NCBI GenBank assembly: GCA_963675995.2
Contig: CAXXIY010000001.1
Location: forward strand, 2,356,001 to 2,420,000
Direction: 5' to 3'
DNA: 64,000 bases
From: JAAFHB01 sp963675995
GTDB lineage: Bacteria > Bacteroidota > Bacteroidia > Bacteroidales > Prolixibacteraceae
Below are positions 17,307 through 27,785 of the stretch, piece after piece. The position numbers were made by a program, and so were the translations under genes. Below the pieces are notes generated by a model. The model ran no database searches and was not told the origin of the DNA. It saw only the letters and a list, made by a program, of their open reading frames with translations. How positions within the stretch are numbered: position 1 is the stretch's first letter; every line of letters begins with the position of its first letter.

Positions 17307-19208
17307 TTAATTGTGTAATTTTTGATGTATTTGCTTTAATTTTTTAGTTGGAATTTTAATCACCTTGCGATCATAGGTCACCAAACCATTCACTTCACCC
17401 TGAACATCTGTTGTCTGGGTATAAACGGCTCCACTGATACCGAGCTCTTTTTGTTGCCTGATGATTTCATTGAATTTTACCTTGTAGGCCTCCTCCAGTT
17501 TTTCAGGATCATCGTACTGCTGATAGCCCCATCCACCGGAATTAACATTCCAGGTATGGTCTTTTACCGGATATCCGATCCCACCGTATTCACCCACCAC
17601 AATGGCCCGGTGCTCCATCTTTTTGGGAGCGGCAGGTATCGCATCATAGGTATGAATGTCATATAGATCGCCGTAATCGAGCAGTGCCCATCCGCTCACT
17701 GAATTTATAAGACGGCTCTTATCGAGTCCACGGACTAAATCGGTAAGTCGTCCCGTATTATATTGTCCCCACCCTTCGTTGAAATTAACCCAGCAGACAA
17801 TACTGGGATGGTTATAAAGCATGGTGATGATGTTACGGTACTCCTGCTCGAATTGTCCTGCTGCGGCCGATTTCTTTATAAGGTCTGTGGTTGCGCCCGG
17901 ACCTGTAAACTGACCGCAACGGGTGCCTTTGGGACAGCTTGCAGCAGAAGGCATATCCTGCCAAATCAATAAACCAAGCTTATCAGCATTGTAATAATAA
18001 CGATCGGGTTCAACCTTGACATGTTTGCGGAGCATGTTGAAACCGGCATCTTTTAAAAAAATCATATCAAACACCATGGCCTCCTCCGATGGGGCAGTAT
18101 ATAATCCATCGGGCCACCAGCCCTGATCGAGTACCCCATTCTGAAAATACTGTTTGTTATTCAGGTAAACCACAGGCTGATTATTTTTCCATTGGCCCAA
18201 TGATATTTTCCGCATTCCGAAATAGCTGTTGACAACATCGAGCGGTTGCCCAATAATTTTAGGTGTTGATGGGACACTCTCTTTTCCATTTGATTTATCT
18301 TTATCGTCTTTTACTGGCCATTCCAGTTTACAAATCTCAGCTTTGACATCATACAGGAAGGGGTCTTCGGGAGACCAGAGATGTTGCGAAGGAATCTTAA
18401 GTACTATATCCCTGTTGATTGGCGATATTTCGGACAAAATAGTTTTTCCTTTTGAAGTAACAGTAAGTCTCACCCCAAAGTCCTGACCAAACATCACATT
18501 GTCGGTGAAGACCTGAACAGCAATTTCACCTTTGTCAATATTAGGGGTGATTTTCAGCTCTTCGATGGACAAATCCGGACTGACGGGTTCGAGCCATACC
18601 GTCTGCCAGATACCTGAAACCGGCATGTACCAGATGCCGCCCCATTTAAACCGTTGCTTTCCAGCTGGTATATCTTCCCAGTTAGTTGGATCAGATGCCG
18701 CAATAATAATTTCATTCTCACCCGGTTTTAAATATTGGGTGATATCAATCGAAAACCGGTCATATCCCCCTTTGTGTGAACCAACAATTGATTTGTTGAT
18801 CCAAACATAAGACTCATAATCTATTGCCCCAAAGTTTAATACGATCTTCTTACCTGCCCATTGTTCCGGAATGATGATTTTCCTTTTATACCATATTTTA
18901 TCCCCGGCAGTCATCGTTTTTCCAACACCCGACAATGCAGATTCCACGCAGAACGGGACCAGTATTTCTCCCTGCCAGGTGGTTGGTTCTGCCTCTTTTT
19001 TTGGAAGTATGGCATATTCCCACAATCCATTCAGGTTCATCCACTCTTCGCGTACCAGCTGGGGGCGGGGATACTCCTTCAGAACATTTTCCGGTGTAAG
19101 GGCTTCCCCCCATTTCGTCATGATACGATCACCTGCTGGCTTCCATGCATTAGCTGTGTTGGCAGTTGTTAATGCAAATACAATTAGTAAGATTTTGTTT
19201 AAATTCAT
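17307..19208 (-). CDS. GH2 glycoside hydrolase (beta-galactosidase/beta-glucuronidase type)
   Basis: Starting at the ATG at 19208 the protein is 633 residues with signal peptide NLNKILLIVFALTTANTANA. This start overlaps the upstream stop as ATGA; a start at 19232 would add eight residues before the signal. GH2 domains appear in order: sugar-binding jelly roll (about 45-210, with NLNGLWEY and WYKRKI), immunoglobulin-like domain (210-330) and TIM barrel (330-633). The acid/base is Glu478 in NFNEGWG and the nucleophile Glu540 in VVGEYGG, so the active site looks intact. A charged insert (KDDKDKSNGK) lies at the end of the Ig-like domain. Galactose or glucuronic acid are likely leaving sugars, but GH2 also covers other beta-linkages. 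It is translationally coupled to the DUF4838 gene and followed by oxidoreductase copy C. Confidence 0.87.
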   Translation of the reverse strand: MNLNKILLIVFALTTANTANAWKPAGDRIMTKWGEALTPENVLKEYPRPQLVREEWMNLNGLWEYAILPKKEAEPTTWQGEILVPFCVESALSGVGKTMTAGDKIWYKRKIIIPEQWAGKKIVLNFGAIDYESYVWINKSIVGSHKGGYDRFSIDITQYLKPGENEIIIAASDPTNWEDIPAGKQRFKWGGIWYMPVSGIWQTVWLEPVSPDLSIEELKITPNIDKGEIAVQVFTDNVMFGQDFGVRLTVTSKGKTILSEISPINRDIVLKIPSQHLWSPEDPFLYDVKAEICKLEWPVKDDKDKSNGKESVPSTPKIIGQPLDVVNSYFGMRKISLGQWKNNQPVVYLNNKQYFQNGVLDQGWWPDGLYTAPSEEAMVFDMIFLKDAGFNMLRKHVKVEPDRYYYNADKLGLLIWQDMPSAASCPKGTRCGQFTGPGATTDLIKKSAAAGQFEQEYRNIITMLYNHPSIVCWVNFNEGWGQYNTGRLTDLVRGLDKSRLINSVSGWALLDYGDLYDIHTYDAIPAAPKKMEHRAIVVGEYGGIGYPVKDHTWNVNSGGWGYQQYDDPEKLEEAYKVKFNEIIRQQKELGISGAVYTQTTDVQGEVNGLVTYDRKVIKIPTKKLKQIHQKLHN

Positions 19209-21121
19209 TTTGCAGCTGTATATTCGGTCCATTGCTTACGCCAAAGCGCTATTTTACTATCTACATCCTTTGAGCTTCCACCTTCACGTAAGTGGGTAAG
19301 GCCCAGTTTTTTGACTGTCTTTTCAAACCGGTCCAGCTCTTTGACATATTCATCGCCTACGAAAGCGGGGCCTCTCATTAATTTGACATACGAAATGGGT
19401 AGCCTATCTCTTTGGATCCTATCCAAAATAGTTTGATTATCTGCCAGTTGCTCTGCTTTGTCATAAAGTTGGGTTGAATAGTAAAGAAATTCCTTTGACA
19501 GGAACGGATGGTCCATATCATAACGGATTGGCTTGAATTTATGGTCCATCAGCCATTTGCCTGATAACTCAATTTTATAGATCTCCTCCTGTTTTTGAAG
19601 CAGTTTGTTGTATTCAGCAATTGGTGCCGCGGCTTTTCCGAAATATCCGTAATTAAAGTCATCCATCAGATCGTAAAGATTCAGTGACGGATTCCACAGC
19701 AATTTGGCGGCAACCCATGAACGCATCCAGTCACGTTCCGATCCTACCGTCTGATAATTGGCCTGAAGCATTACCCCTTCGGCATTATTCTCTACATAAA
19801 ACCGGATGTTCTCTGACATGATATCCATATTGGGCATAGGAGCCAGGTAGTGACTAAAGTTGATATTGTAGTCCCAGATAAACAGTCGTTTGCAAACCTT
19901 GGACCACTCCTTCACCAAAGTACCTATTTCGCAGATTTCGGATGGTTCAAAGGGGCGTCTCCAGGCGCCCGTCTTATCACTGCAAAGCATGATAGAGACA
20001 TTTTTTCGGGGGCGCATCGTCTTTGGAATTTTTCCCGTTTCACCATAAGCAAGGGTAGAGATTAACACATTGGGGTAATCTTTTTCAATATCCTGAGCAA
20101 CTGCGTTTACCAGAACCATCAGTGATGCCATCTTTGATCCTTCAGCATCGTCAAGAGATTTACACTTATCGCAAAGGCATGTTCCGCCACCATCATTCTT
20201 CGAAACGCTGAGAAGTTCTGTATGGGGATTCTCCTTCAGAACTTTGCGGACTTTCTCCTTTACAATGCGGATCACTTCAGGATTGGTTGTACAAAGCTGA
20301 TGTGCATTACGAATACCCTTATCATCCATCATGTAGTATTCAGGATGTTTCACAAAATATTCTTTTTCAGGTAATAACCCGCCGAAAGTATGTACGAACA
20401 TGCCATCATAATCTACCGCACCGCCCCACTCTTCGGGAACTTTTGCACTCGGTGCATTGGTTCGGTTACGCAGCGACCAGGTCGCGTCAAAGGCGACATA
20501 CCAAAAAGGATCCCGGCTTTTTAAAGCTGGTTTGTATGTTCTTAAAACGGGCGAAAACTTCAGCGTTTTGATATTTGGGATAACAATGGCTTCATTGGAA
20601 TACCACCGGCAGCCCAGATCCTCCTCAAGCAGGGCATATACTGCGTTGATCACTCCACGCGTACGGCCACCCCAGAGGAAAAGCACATCGCCTTTCTGAT
20701 CGATACCAAAACCTTCGTCTTTAAGATCTTCCGCGCTGGCTGCAAGTCCGCTTTTTTTAAACAACAGTGTCTGACCAATGCTGATCAACCGGGAATAATC
20801 TTTCAGTTCACGCGATTCCTTTACAATGGTCAATTTCGCTCCGGTCATTTGGAGCAACCATGTTTGTAAATCTTCTGCTGCCTTTTCATCCTGGGTTGTT
20901 GGATTCTTGCTTAAAAGTATGCGGTAATTGCTTTTCCCCTCTGTGGTCAATGCCATTTCTAATCCCGATTTTCCGACAGGTGTGAGTGCATTCACCCATT
21001 TATCGTGATTGTGCTGAATGTCGGGTTTTTTATTGTCGCTTCCGTTGACCGCCTGAATGGCAAGAGACAGTATGATTATTAGATACGATAGAACCCGGTA
21101 GTAGTTTTTTTTAAGTGACAT
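19205..21121 (-). CDS. DUF4838 protein with alpha-glucuronidase-like N-terminal domain
   Basis: The 638-residue protein has a signal peptide (about 1-27). An N-terminal domain like that preceding GH67/GH84-type barrels follows: YRILLSKNPTTQDEKAAEDL, LISIGQT and a glycine-rich FLWGGRTRGVINAVYALLE. Then comes a DUF4838 barrel with NDGGGTCLCDKC (conserved CxCxxC), LISTLAYG and LFIWDYNINF. DUF4838 proteins are common in Bacteroidota PULs and related to alpha-glucuronidase and hexosaminidase barrels, but function is not established. The stop overlaps the next ATG as ATGA, linking its translation with GH2 17307-19208; the pair probably attacks one substrate. If the alpha-glucuronidase relation holds, the glycan may carry uronic acid (inference). 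Confidence 0.75.
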   Translation of the reverse strand: MSLKKNYYRVLSYLIIILSLAIQAVNGSDNKKPDIQHNHDKWVNALTPVGKSGLEMALTTEGKSNYRILLSKNPTTQDEKAAEDLQTWLLQMTGAKLTIVKESRELKDYSRLISIGQTLLFKKSGLAASAEDLKDEGFGIDQKGDVLFLWGGRTRGVINAVYALLEEDLGCRWYSNEAIVIPNIKTLKFSPVLRTYKPALKSRDPFWYVAFDATWSLRNRTNAPSAKVPEEWGGAVDYDGMFVHTFGGLLPEKEYFVKHPEYYMMDDKGIRNAHQLCTTNPEVIRIVKEKVRKVLKENPHTELLSVSKNDGGGTCLCDKCKSLDDAEGSKMASLMVLVNAVAQDIEKDYPNVLISTLAYGETGKIPKTMRPRKNVSIMLCSDKTGAWRRPFEPSEICEIGTLVKEWSKVCKRLFIWDYNINFSHYLAPMPNMDIMSENIRFYVENNAEGVMLQANYQTVGSERDWMRSWVAAKLLWNPSLNLYDLMDDFNYGYFGKAAAPIAEYNKLLQKQEEIYKIELSGKWLMDHKFKPIRYDMDHPFLSKEFLYYSTQLYDKAEQLADNQTILDRIQRDRLPISYVKLMRGPAFVGDEYVKELDRFEKTVKKLGLTHLREGGSSKDVDSKIALWRKQWTEYTAAK

Positions 21122-21185
21122 GTTAAATTTATTTTATTGATTATGGTTAATCTGTTGAAGTTGTTGTTTTTTTTGGGTCGTTGAA

Positions 21186-22181
21186 TTATTGGATTGGATG
21201 ACCTGCATGCAATTGAATAAAATTGACAATTGGAGTTTGGTCCCGTAATCCATGCGGATGGTGACCTTCTCCTTTTTTTAGGATTAACTGGAAGGTGCCT
21301 CCCAATTTTTTGTATTGCTGTTCCATCAATGCGCCATTGTTTGAATAGGGCACCGCATCGTCGGTCTCTCCCGCGACATAGATCATCGCCACTTTTGAGG
21401 CGACGAGTTTACGTGCAAGATCAACGGGGTTTTTGTGATAAGCCAATGCATCCTTTTCTGATTTAAAATGATAGAGTTTAATCAGATTTTCCCAGTCCCC
21501 CTTACTTCCTTTGCCGATACCCAGCTTTCCGCCCGGCCAGCTTTTGAAGTCGCAAACAGCCTTATCCATGTAAAGACAAGATACTTTGCCCTTGTTTGCT
21601 GCAGCCCAGCGCGCGATAGCCAGCCCTTCGCGGCTCAGACCCATGAGGGCCGGTTTTTTGGCCATCCCGTGTTTTTTGGTCATAATCGGATAAAGCATAT
21701 CCAATTTGGCGATTGCATCGGGCGAGCCGTAGGTATTGCCAAGATTTAGGGTGACCACATAAAATCCCCGTTTCACCAGTTCCAATTCGGTTTGGGCGAT
21801 GTAGGCAACCGGAGCGCTTTTCAGGTCATACGACGACGGCGCGATGACCCAGGGACGTCCCTCAGCCGGATTTGCAGGACAAAGTACTGTTGCTTTATCA
21901 TTACCGACGGGAATTGTGTAAAGATCAAAGCCCTGATATTTCGTTGGTTCACCAGGGAATGGAGCAGGTGAGACACGCTGCTTCCCGGTTTTCCTGTTTT
22001 CAGGAGCAGTACCTGGGATGGTAAATGCAAAGGTGTTGGAGAACCAGATAAGGGTAATTATCAGCACAAAGATGTGACGAGTTGAAATTCTGAGTTCCGA
22101 AAATCTGCTGTTGGCGAAAGGATTTTTTAATAAACTGAAACTGTCAAAAGATAAGGTTTGTAGTTGTTTGTGTGTGGTCAT
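21186..22181 (-). CDS. Alpha/beta-hydrolase, probable carbohydrate esterase
   Basis: The 331-residue protein has an unusually long polar N-terminus (about 36 residues) before a hydrophobic segment (37-53), so the true start might be later at a non-ATG codon; no internal ATG is suitable. The fold is alpha/beta-hydrolase: WVIAPSSYD, then nucleophile Ser183 in MGLSREGLA, acid in GETDDAVPY (Asp274 or 275) and His307/308 in GEGHHPHG. A GxSxxG elbow of this kind is typical of acetyl-xylan/xylooligosaccharide esterases and dienelactone-hydrolase-like enzymes. It starts 5 bp after the GH43 gene, so it is tightly cotranscribed; removal of an ester that blocks glycosidases is the simplest role (inference). 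Confidence 0.72.
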   Translation of the reverse strand: MTTHKQLQTLSFDSFSLLKNPFANSRFSELRISTRHIFVLIITLIWFSNTFAFTIPGTAPENRKTGKQRVSPAPFPGEPTKYQGFDLYTIPVGNDKATVLCPANPAEGRPWVIAPSSYDLKSAPVAYIAQTELELVKRGFYVVTLNLGNTYGSPDAIAKLDMLYPIMTKKHGMAKKPALMGLSREGLAIARWAAANKGKVSCLYMDKAVCDFKSWPGGKLGIGKGSKGDWENLIKLYHFKSEKDALAYHKNPVDLARKLVASKVAMIYVAGETDDAVPYSNNGALMEQQYKKLGGTFQLILKKGEGHHPHGLRDQTPIVNFIQLHAGHPIQ

Positions 22182-22186
22182 AGTTT

Positions 22187-23290
22187 TTAAAATTTTTGAA
22201 TTTCTTCAGGACCCGGCATTGCGTAGTCAGGATCAGTTGATTTAACAACAATGTCATTACCAACTTTTTTGATATCCATTGGAACAAGGTTTAATCCCTG
22301 TTCATTTAAGGTATAAGCATTGTCAGATAGCTCTTTTGTCTGAATTCCTTCTCTTGAAAGAGGTGGTACATTCCCGTTAAAAAAGGCGGTACACCACCAG
22401 CGACCGGCATTATCCTGAAACAGCGTTCCGTGCCCCAGGAACCGTCCGGCAAATTTCCGTTTGCCGTAAGGGCCGGTAATCTTGTCGGCGGTGGCATAAT
22501 ATAGATTGTAGGTCCCCTTACGACCTTTCCCCGTGGACCAGGCTGTGCCAAACAGGACATATTTACCATCTATCTTTCGGATCAGGCACCCTTCATAACC
22601 TACATTCTTAAATTCTCCGGTTGGACCAATGTTAACCGGTTCACCCGAAAAATCTGAAAGATCCGGCTTTAGCGGTATAATCGTTGTACCGCCGGAAATT
22701 AACCAGCAGGTACCGTCGTCATCCTGAAACAGGGATGGGTCGTGTATTCTTCCAATCTTTTCACCGATGGGGTTGGTCCATGGGCGCCCGGGTTTAAGAC
22801 CGGTAGCCACCGAAAAGTTGCCGCCATTAACCGGCGATGGACTGGTATGCACTAAAACGACTTTGCCGTTGATGAAATTAAATTCCGGTGCCCAAAGACG
22901 CCACCTTGATTCTTCACCCGTTATAAAACTTTCCGGTTTTGCAGTATACCAGATTCCATCTTTGAGTGAGTAAATGACCCCCAATGATTTCCAATGGATA
23001 AAATCCTTTGTCTTCCACGCCTGAACTTCGTAACCTACTTTCCCTGAGGTGTATCTGTCTTCGGGTAACTCTTTGCGCGTGGACAGTTGCGTGGTTCCTG
23101 TAAAATAGAAAAAGCCATCAGGTGATTTGACGATATAGGGATCACGAATCCACCCATCTTTGACATGGATTGCCCGGTTATGGGCAGCGAGTGCGACTTT
23201 GATCTCTTTTCCTTTTGGTAACGCAACTGGTTGGATGCCAAAAGATAACGTAGCGGAAGTAAATAATAGAATAAATATAAATGCTCTCAT
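22187..23290 (-). CDS. GH43-like five-bladed beta-propeller glycosidase
   Basis: The 367-residue protein has a signal peptide (1-18) and then a single beta-propeller domain. The GH43-type catalytic triad is visible: Asp50 in WIRDPYIV, Asp184 in IHDPSLF and Glu233 in GYEGCLIRK, plus WRLWAPEF (130-137), the blade segment that normally precedes the substrate pocket. Family 43 members remove arabinofuranose, xylose or galactose from side chains; this short single-domain type cannot be assigned to one. It starts four bases after the stop of the frameshifted GH106 and ends five bases before the esterase gene, so the three form a compact operon. Confidence 0.83.
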   Translation of the reverse strand: MRAFIFILLFTSATLSFGIQPVALPKGKEIKVALAAHNRAIHVKDGWIRDPYIVKSPDGFFYFTGTTQLSTRKELPEDRYTSGKVGYEVQAWKTKDFIHWKSLGVIYSLKDGIWYTAKPESFITGEESRWRLWAPEFNFINGKVVLVHTSPSPVNGGNFSVATGLKPGRPWTNPIGEKIGRIHDPSLFQDDDGTCWLISGGTTIIPLKPDLSDFSGEPVNIGPTGEFKNVGYEGCLIRKIDGKYVLFGTAWSTGKGRKGTYNLYYATADKITGPYGKRKFAGRFLGHGTLFQDNAGRWWCTAFFNGNVPPLSREGIQTKELSDNAYTLNEQGLNLVPMDIKKVGNDIVVKSTDPDYAMPGPEEIQKF

Positions 23291-23294
23291 TTAA

Positions 23295-26200
23295 CTATTT
23301 TAGGTTGATCTTTTTAACTGTTTTTATCGTCACGGGACCCAATAAACCGGAAGGGAGCTGGTCGTTATTCAGCCAACCCACAAACATATTTTTATGGGTC
23401 CGACGCTCGGCTATCGGCAGGTTTTTGTCACCCACCAACCGGTTGGGCCACAGGTTCACCACCTCAATCTCAAGTGTGTTCTCACCAGGTTTTGCGATGC
23501 CGGTTATTTCAACGCGATAGGGTGTGCACCAAAGCACACCAAGGTCTTTACCGTTGAGTCTGATCCGGGCCGTCTCTTTACAACACCCAGATCGAGATAG
23601 CAACGCTCTCCATTAATTGATGGTTCGATATTGAAAGTCTTTGAATAAACTGCCTTTCCGCTGAAATTTTTCACAGCCGGTTCCGGTCGTTTGTTCCAGT
23701 CCTCCAGCTTATTAAAAACCATCAATCCCTTAGACTGATCGCCGCTGAGTTCTTTGGTCGGATAAAACCAATTCAGATCAAACTGAACCATCCACTGACC
23801 GGTAAGTTCTTGTTTTTGAGTCAGTGTTAGAAAGTTAACTTCCAGATTGTTAGGAGTATCCATCTTCAGTATTTTGCCTTCTCCCTTTCGGAATATCACA
23901 AACATGGCGCTATATGGCTCAAACTCCAGCGGGATTGAAGTGACACCGTTTTGAGTTTTATACTGTGGCAGGTCACGCTGCTCACCTGTGACAGGGTTCC
24001 ATAATTCTGGATGGCTGCCAGTTACACGAAAGGAGCAGTCAGTCTGAAGGCTTGTCCCCCTTTTATTTATTACGAAATATATTTCCGAATCATCTGTACG
24101 ACGATGGATAAAATCGAGCAGCCCATTTTCAGTTTTACATTTAAAAGCGAAATCTGCTGGCAGCTTACCCTTCTCCAGAACCTGCCGGATGGTCATCCCG
24201 GTTATGATTCGTCCTTTACCATAAGGTTGCTCGAGCAGGCGAGAGGACGATTCCGTTCCCCACACCTCATCCGCAATCGCTTTAAGTTGTTGTTCGCTCT
24301 TCGGATAGCCGGTGAGTCCAGTTGTACGCACTGGTTTCGGGCCGATTACTGTTGCTCCGGCAGCCACAAGCGCTCTGATTTTTTCAGCAACACGCAGTGG
24401 CAGAACAGGACGTTCCGGAAGAACCAACACCTTGTAGCTCATTCCGTCCGGAAGAACAATCCTCCCATTTTTTACCGATAAACGGGTAAGCAAAACCTCC
24501 GAATTACAAACATCGTAATCATAACCAAATCCGCGTGAAGGATCGATGTTTTTGGGTGGGATAAAATTTGGCGCCTCATCGCCACTGTAATAAAGTACAT
24601 CGGCAACAAACAGACCTTGTTGCAGCAGAAAAGAGCAACGACTCAGATAACTGAGGAACTCTTTTGCCCCCTGGTTCCACCAGGTAATATTATGATTAAA
24701 ATGGGAGCCTCCAAAGACAGATTTCCCGGGCATTCCGTCCTCCGGGCCTGAAGTGGCAGAGCCATGGATGCTCAGCGCATTGATTCCTTCGCAAAATGCG
24801 TTGTTCGCATGACGCAACAAACCACCTGGCGACTGGCTCCAATGCTGCAGGCGTCCGCCGGTCGTGAATGCCTCGGATGCCACTATCTTTTTCCCGTACA
24901 AATGACCTGCACTTGCAGCCTGTTTGGCGTTGACATTCTGAGCTGCCTCATCCCAGCCTGGGGTGGTAACAACATGATGATCAGCCGGCGCCCATTGATT
25001 TTCTTTCCAAAGTTCGATTTCCCAGAATTCGGCAACAGGTACGTCCATGCGTCCCTGGTTCATCAACCCGTCGTTGCACAACAATCGCGGATGATGCTGG
25101 CCGCCGGCTTCGGCACGAACTTTCACGCCGTCGGCGTGCGAAAGTTCCGCCCAGCGTTTGTAATGACCCTCGGCGACGCAATCGGCAATCGTCCGGCGAA
25201 CGTCAGCCAGGAAGCGATCGGTGATTGTGGTATTTTCCACAATCTCGCCGGCCAAAGCGGCAAGATAAGGGGTTGGATCATAACTGCGTCTTTTTTTAAA
25301 TTCTTTCAGCAGTTCAGGCGTCCAGGAGTAGATGCCGTCAATTTCAACATTGTCTTCAATGAAATACTTTAAGGTTCTTCCAACAAGCGTTCCTGCATCA
25401 CCAATCAGCGGTTTGATCCCCTTTTTGTAATTGAGTTCTGTAGCTGCCGGGTTGAGGTAATCGGCCAGCAGACCTTTGCCGAAAGCCACGTTAAGCCCTG
25501 TTGTCGTGCGACCAATACGAACCACCTTCCAGTTTCCGGGAGGGACATCCCAGTTGAGTGTCCCATCACTTGAAGTTTTGGATGTCAAATCGATCATCCT
25601 GTGTACTTTTAAAGGATTGTCACCAGGAAGTTCATCCAGATCTTCACGCACAAGATTTACCTGTTCGATCTGCCGGGTTGACGTCACGCCAAGCGGATTT
25701 GTTGTTGCCCGTTTGGCGGCGAGCCGGGCAATTCGTTCCACTTCAGGGCGGTTTCCCAATGCAAAATCGCGAACTTTTGTATCTTTCGGCATCACGATTT
25801 TGAACCAGCGGGCTGTAGTGGCGGGAACAGCACCATATATGGTATTGCCACCCGGTCCTTTAAAGGCGATCACCTGTTTAAAGTTTACACCATCCTCTGA
25901 AGCCTCAATGGCAACTTTGCTTTGGATGTCAATCCAGGTATAGTCTACCAGATGTGGCTTGCCGAAATCGACTAATATAGATGGGTTTTCAGATTTCCCC
26001 GAATTCCAGGTTGTGTTAAAATTTCCATCCAGCAGATTTGGCAGATCGCCCTGATTGCAGCTTACTGTGATGACAGTTTTCGGTGTTGTCGTTTCATCAG
26101 GTATCTGAAACGCCTGAACTGCAACATCGGCATAGTTTGTTCCCATACCTTTGGGCTCAACCAGTTTACCCGAAAATTTCAGACCACCTTTGATGATTGT

Positions 26201-26611
26201 TTCGGAGTTTACCATCATCCAGCTCGAATATTCCGGAGTAATCCACGGACCTCCGGAAGGCCATCCCGGACAGGTATTTACCCCCAATTTTAAGCCAACC
26301 CGATCCGCTTCACGAACGGCAAAACGGAACAATTCCCGCCATTTATCGCTCATGTAAGGGGCGTCGGGCATGTTTCCCAGGTCAATCAGCATAGCGCCAC
26401 CGACCCCTTTTGATTTAAGCTCCTCTATATGTTGGGTTATATTTGCTGGTGTTATGTGATCAAACCACCACATGTTCACCCATGGTTTTGTCGAATCCGG
26501 GGGCGTCACAAATCCGTTAGCCAAATCATGTTGAGCATACACCCTGCCTGCCAATGCTATTGATGCAAGGATTATTATCAGTATTTGGCTGGTGAATCTG
26601 CGTATGATCAT
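23295..26611 (-). pseudogene. GH106 alpha-L-rhamnosidase-like gene with a -1 frameshift near its 3' end
   Basis: Reading from the ATG at 26611 gives a signal peptide ending near RVYAQ and a GH106 protein: FVTPPDSTKPW, MWWFDHITP, CPGWPSGGPWI, a discoidin-like insert (about 190-280), the barrel with YFIEDNVEIDGIYSW, and a GH42M-like region (LVLPERPVLPL). After about residue 1012 the frame breaks near 23574-23578 and ends at 23504 with an unrelated tail. The next frame continues the expected C-terminal sugar-binding domain (ETARIRLNGKDLGVLW ... LLGPVTI) down to 23295. Inserting one G in the AAAGAGAC stretch restores a single protein of about 1106 residues. It is either a real recent mutation or a sequencing or assembly error. 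The catalytic part is intact, but loss of the C-terminal beta-sandwich would probably harm folding. It is the first gene after a 290-bp gap. Confidence 0.8.
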
Positions 26612-26901
26612 TCTATAAAATAGTTCTTTTATTATGTAATAGATTTATCCGGCTGACTTTCTTACGTACCTTAGACACAGTAGCACTGTGGAATGGGTGA
26701 CAACCCTGCTAAAATATTTTCAATCCTGTTTTTATCACCTGCAGGATTAATTTTGTGTCGTATTAATAATATCGGCCTTAAGTGATTTTGGGGTTACCTT
26801 GAATAACCTTCATTTGCCAGCACGAAATTCCCCTTCAACGGTGGCATTTTATGGCGCATGAAGTATAAAGCTTATTTTTTTTCTGATTTCAAATCACCAG
26901 T
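26612..26901. promoter_or_regulatory. 290-bp gap with two inverted repeats
   Basis: The gap separates the isomerase gene (ends 26902) from the GH106 gene (starts 26611). It contains CACAGT-AGC-ACTGTG (26676-26690) and AATCCTG/CAGGATT arms (26722-26728 and 26742-26748, 13-base spacer). Neither is followed by a convincing T-run on the minus strand. The position suits a terminator or processing site after the 26902-31194 operon and a new promoter for the 14754-26611 block. No TAnnTTTG box is evident on the minus strand. Confidence 0.35.
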
Positions 26902-27771
26902 TTAATATCGTTTTTTATATTCGGTCCAGGTGTGAAGTGACTTGGTAAGTGTTTCTGCTGCATCACCTTTAAGGTTGTAACACTGTAATCCGATGGGCCC
27001 TTTGTAGCCGTTGTCCAATAGTAATTTAATAAGCCGGTAGGTATCAAATGAGCCCTGACCCAGCGGCTGAATCAGGCGCTCCCAGCCCATTTTCTGCGTA
27101 TCTCCGTCATCTGCACCACAGATATTGACAGCAACAAGCCATGGTGTAAACTTCTTAATCTTATCTTCAATACCTGACGAACCTTCGACTTTAAGTAAAT
27201 GACAAAGATTCAATACTGCCCCATAATTCTTCCGGTCAACCATTTTTGCCAGTTTTACGCTGTGCTCCAATGTTTCACAGTATAAAGTAACATGTGGATA
27301 AACAGCTAACTTAATGCCATATGCGGAAGCAAAATCTGAAAGGTTGCGCAGAATCATGGCAACCGCCCGATCACCTTTTTCCTTGTCATTTTTATAGCTG
27401 TCGCTGTGCAGGTGGAAATAGACGACTGTCCCCTTTGTTGCCGCTTTGATGATCTCTTTAATCTCATCAACGGAAGGTTTTTCGGAACTTTGATCTGCCT
27501 CAAAATTAAGCGGAGTATAAATCACAGGCATCTGCAGTCCTTCGCTTTCAAGTGTCTTGCGGAGTCCGATGAAATTCTGATCGCCAAATCCTTCCAGTCC
27601 GTCATATCCTATAGACTTCAATAGTTTTGCCTTCTCCTGATCATTTGCAGGTTTGTTTTTAAAACCGTTCAGTGTATTCTGGGCGTAAAAAAGATTGTTT
27701 AACTTTTTCTTTGCAAGGAGTGAAGTGGCAGACAGAAAGAGAATTAATAAGATGAGGAATTTGATTTTCAT
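26902..27771 (-). CDS. Sugar phosphate isomerase/epimerase-like TIM barrel, exported
   Basis: The 289-residue protein has a signal peptide (1-20) and a xylose-isomerase-like (AP endonuclease 2) TIM barrel: IGYDGLEGFGDQN, then MPVIYTPLNFEAD, a VYFHLHSD strand, LAVYPHVTLYCET with a metal-ligand His, YGAVLNLCHLLKVEG and GPIGLQCYNL. These His, Glu and Asp residues usually bind a divalent metal. Exported members often lie next to Gfo/Idh/MocA and DUF1080 genes, where they are believed to act on keto-sugars or their enediol products by isomerisation, epimerisation or elimination. Here it directly follows oxidoreductase 27786-29078 (14 bp) and DUF1080 29091-29852, which fits that role. The exact reaction is not deducible. 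Confidence 0.8.
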   Translation of the reverse strand: MKIKFLILLILFLSATSLLAKKKLNNLFYAQNTLNGFKNKPANDQEKAKLLKSIGYDGLEGFGDQNFIGLRKTLESEGLQMPVIYTPLNFEADQSSEKPSVDEIKEIIKAATKGTVVYFHLHSDSYKNDKEKGDRAVAMILRNLSDFASAYGIKLAVYPHVTLYCETLEHSVKLAKMVDRKNYGAVLNLCHLLKVEGSSGIEDKIKKFTPWLVAVNICGADDGDTQKMGWERLIQPLGQGSFDTYRLIKLLLDNGYKGPIGLQCYNLKGDAAETLTKSLHTWTEYKKRY

Positions 27772-27785
27772 TAATTTGCATACTT

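Noticed and set aside
24764..25372. Long plus-strand open frame (202 codons) opposite the GH106 gene
   Set aside because: It lies wholly antisense to a well-supported GH106 coding sequence and its translation has no recognisable domain.
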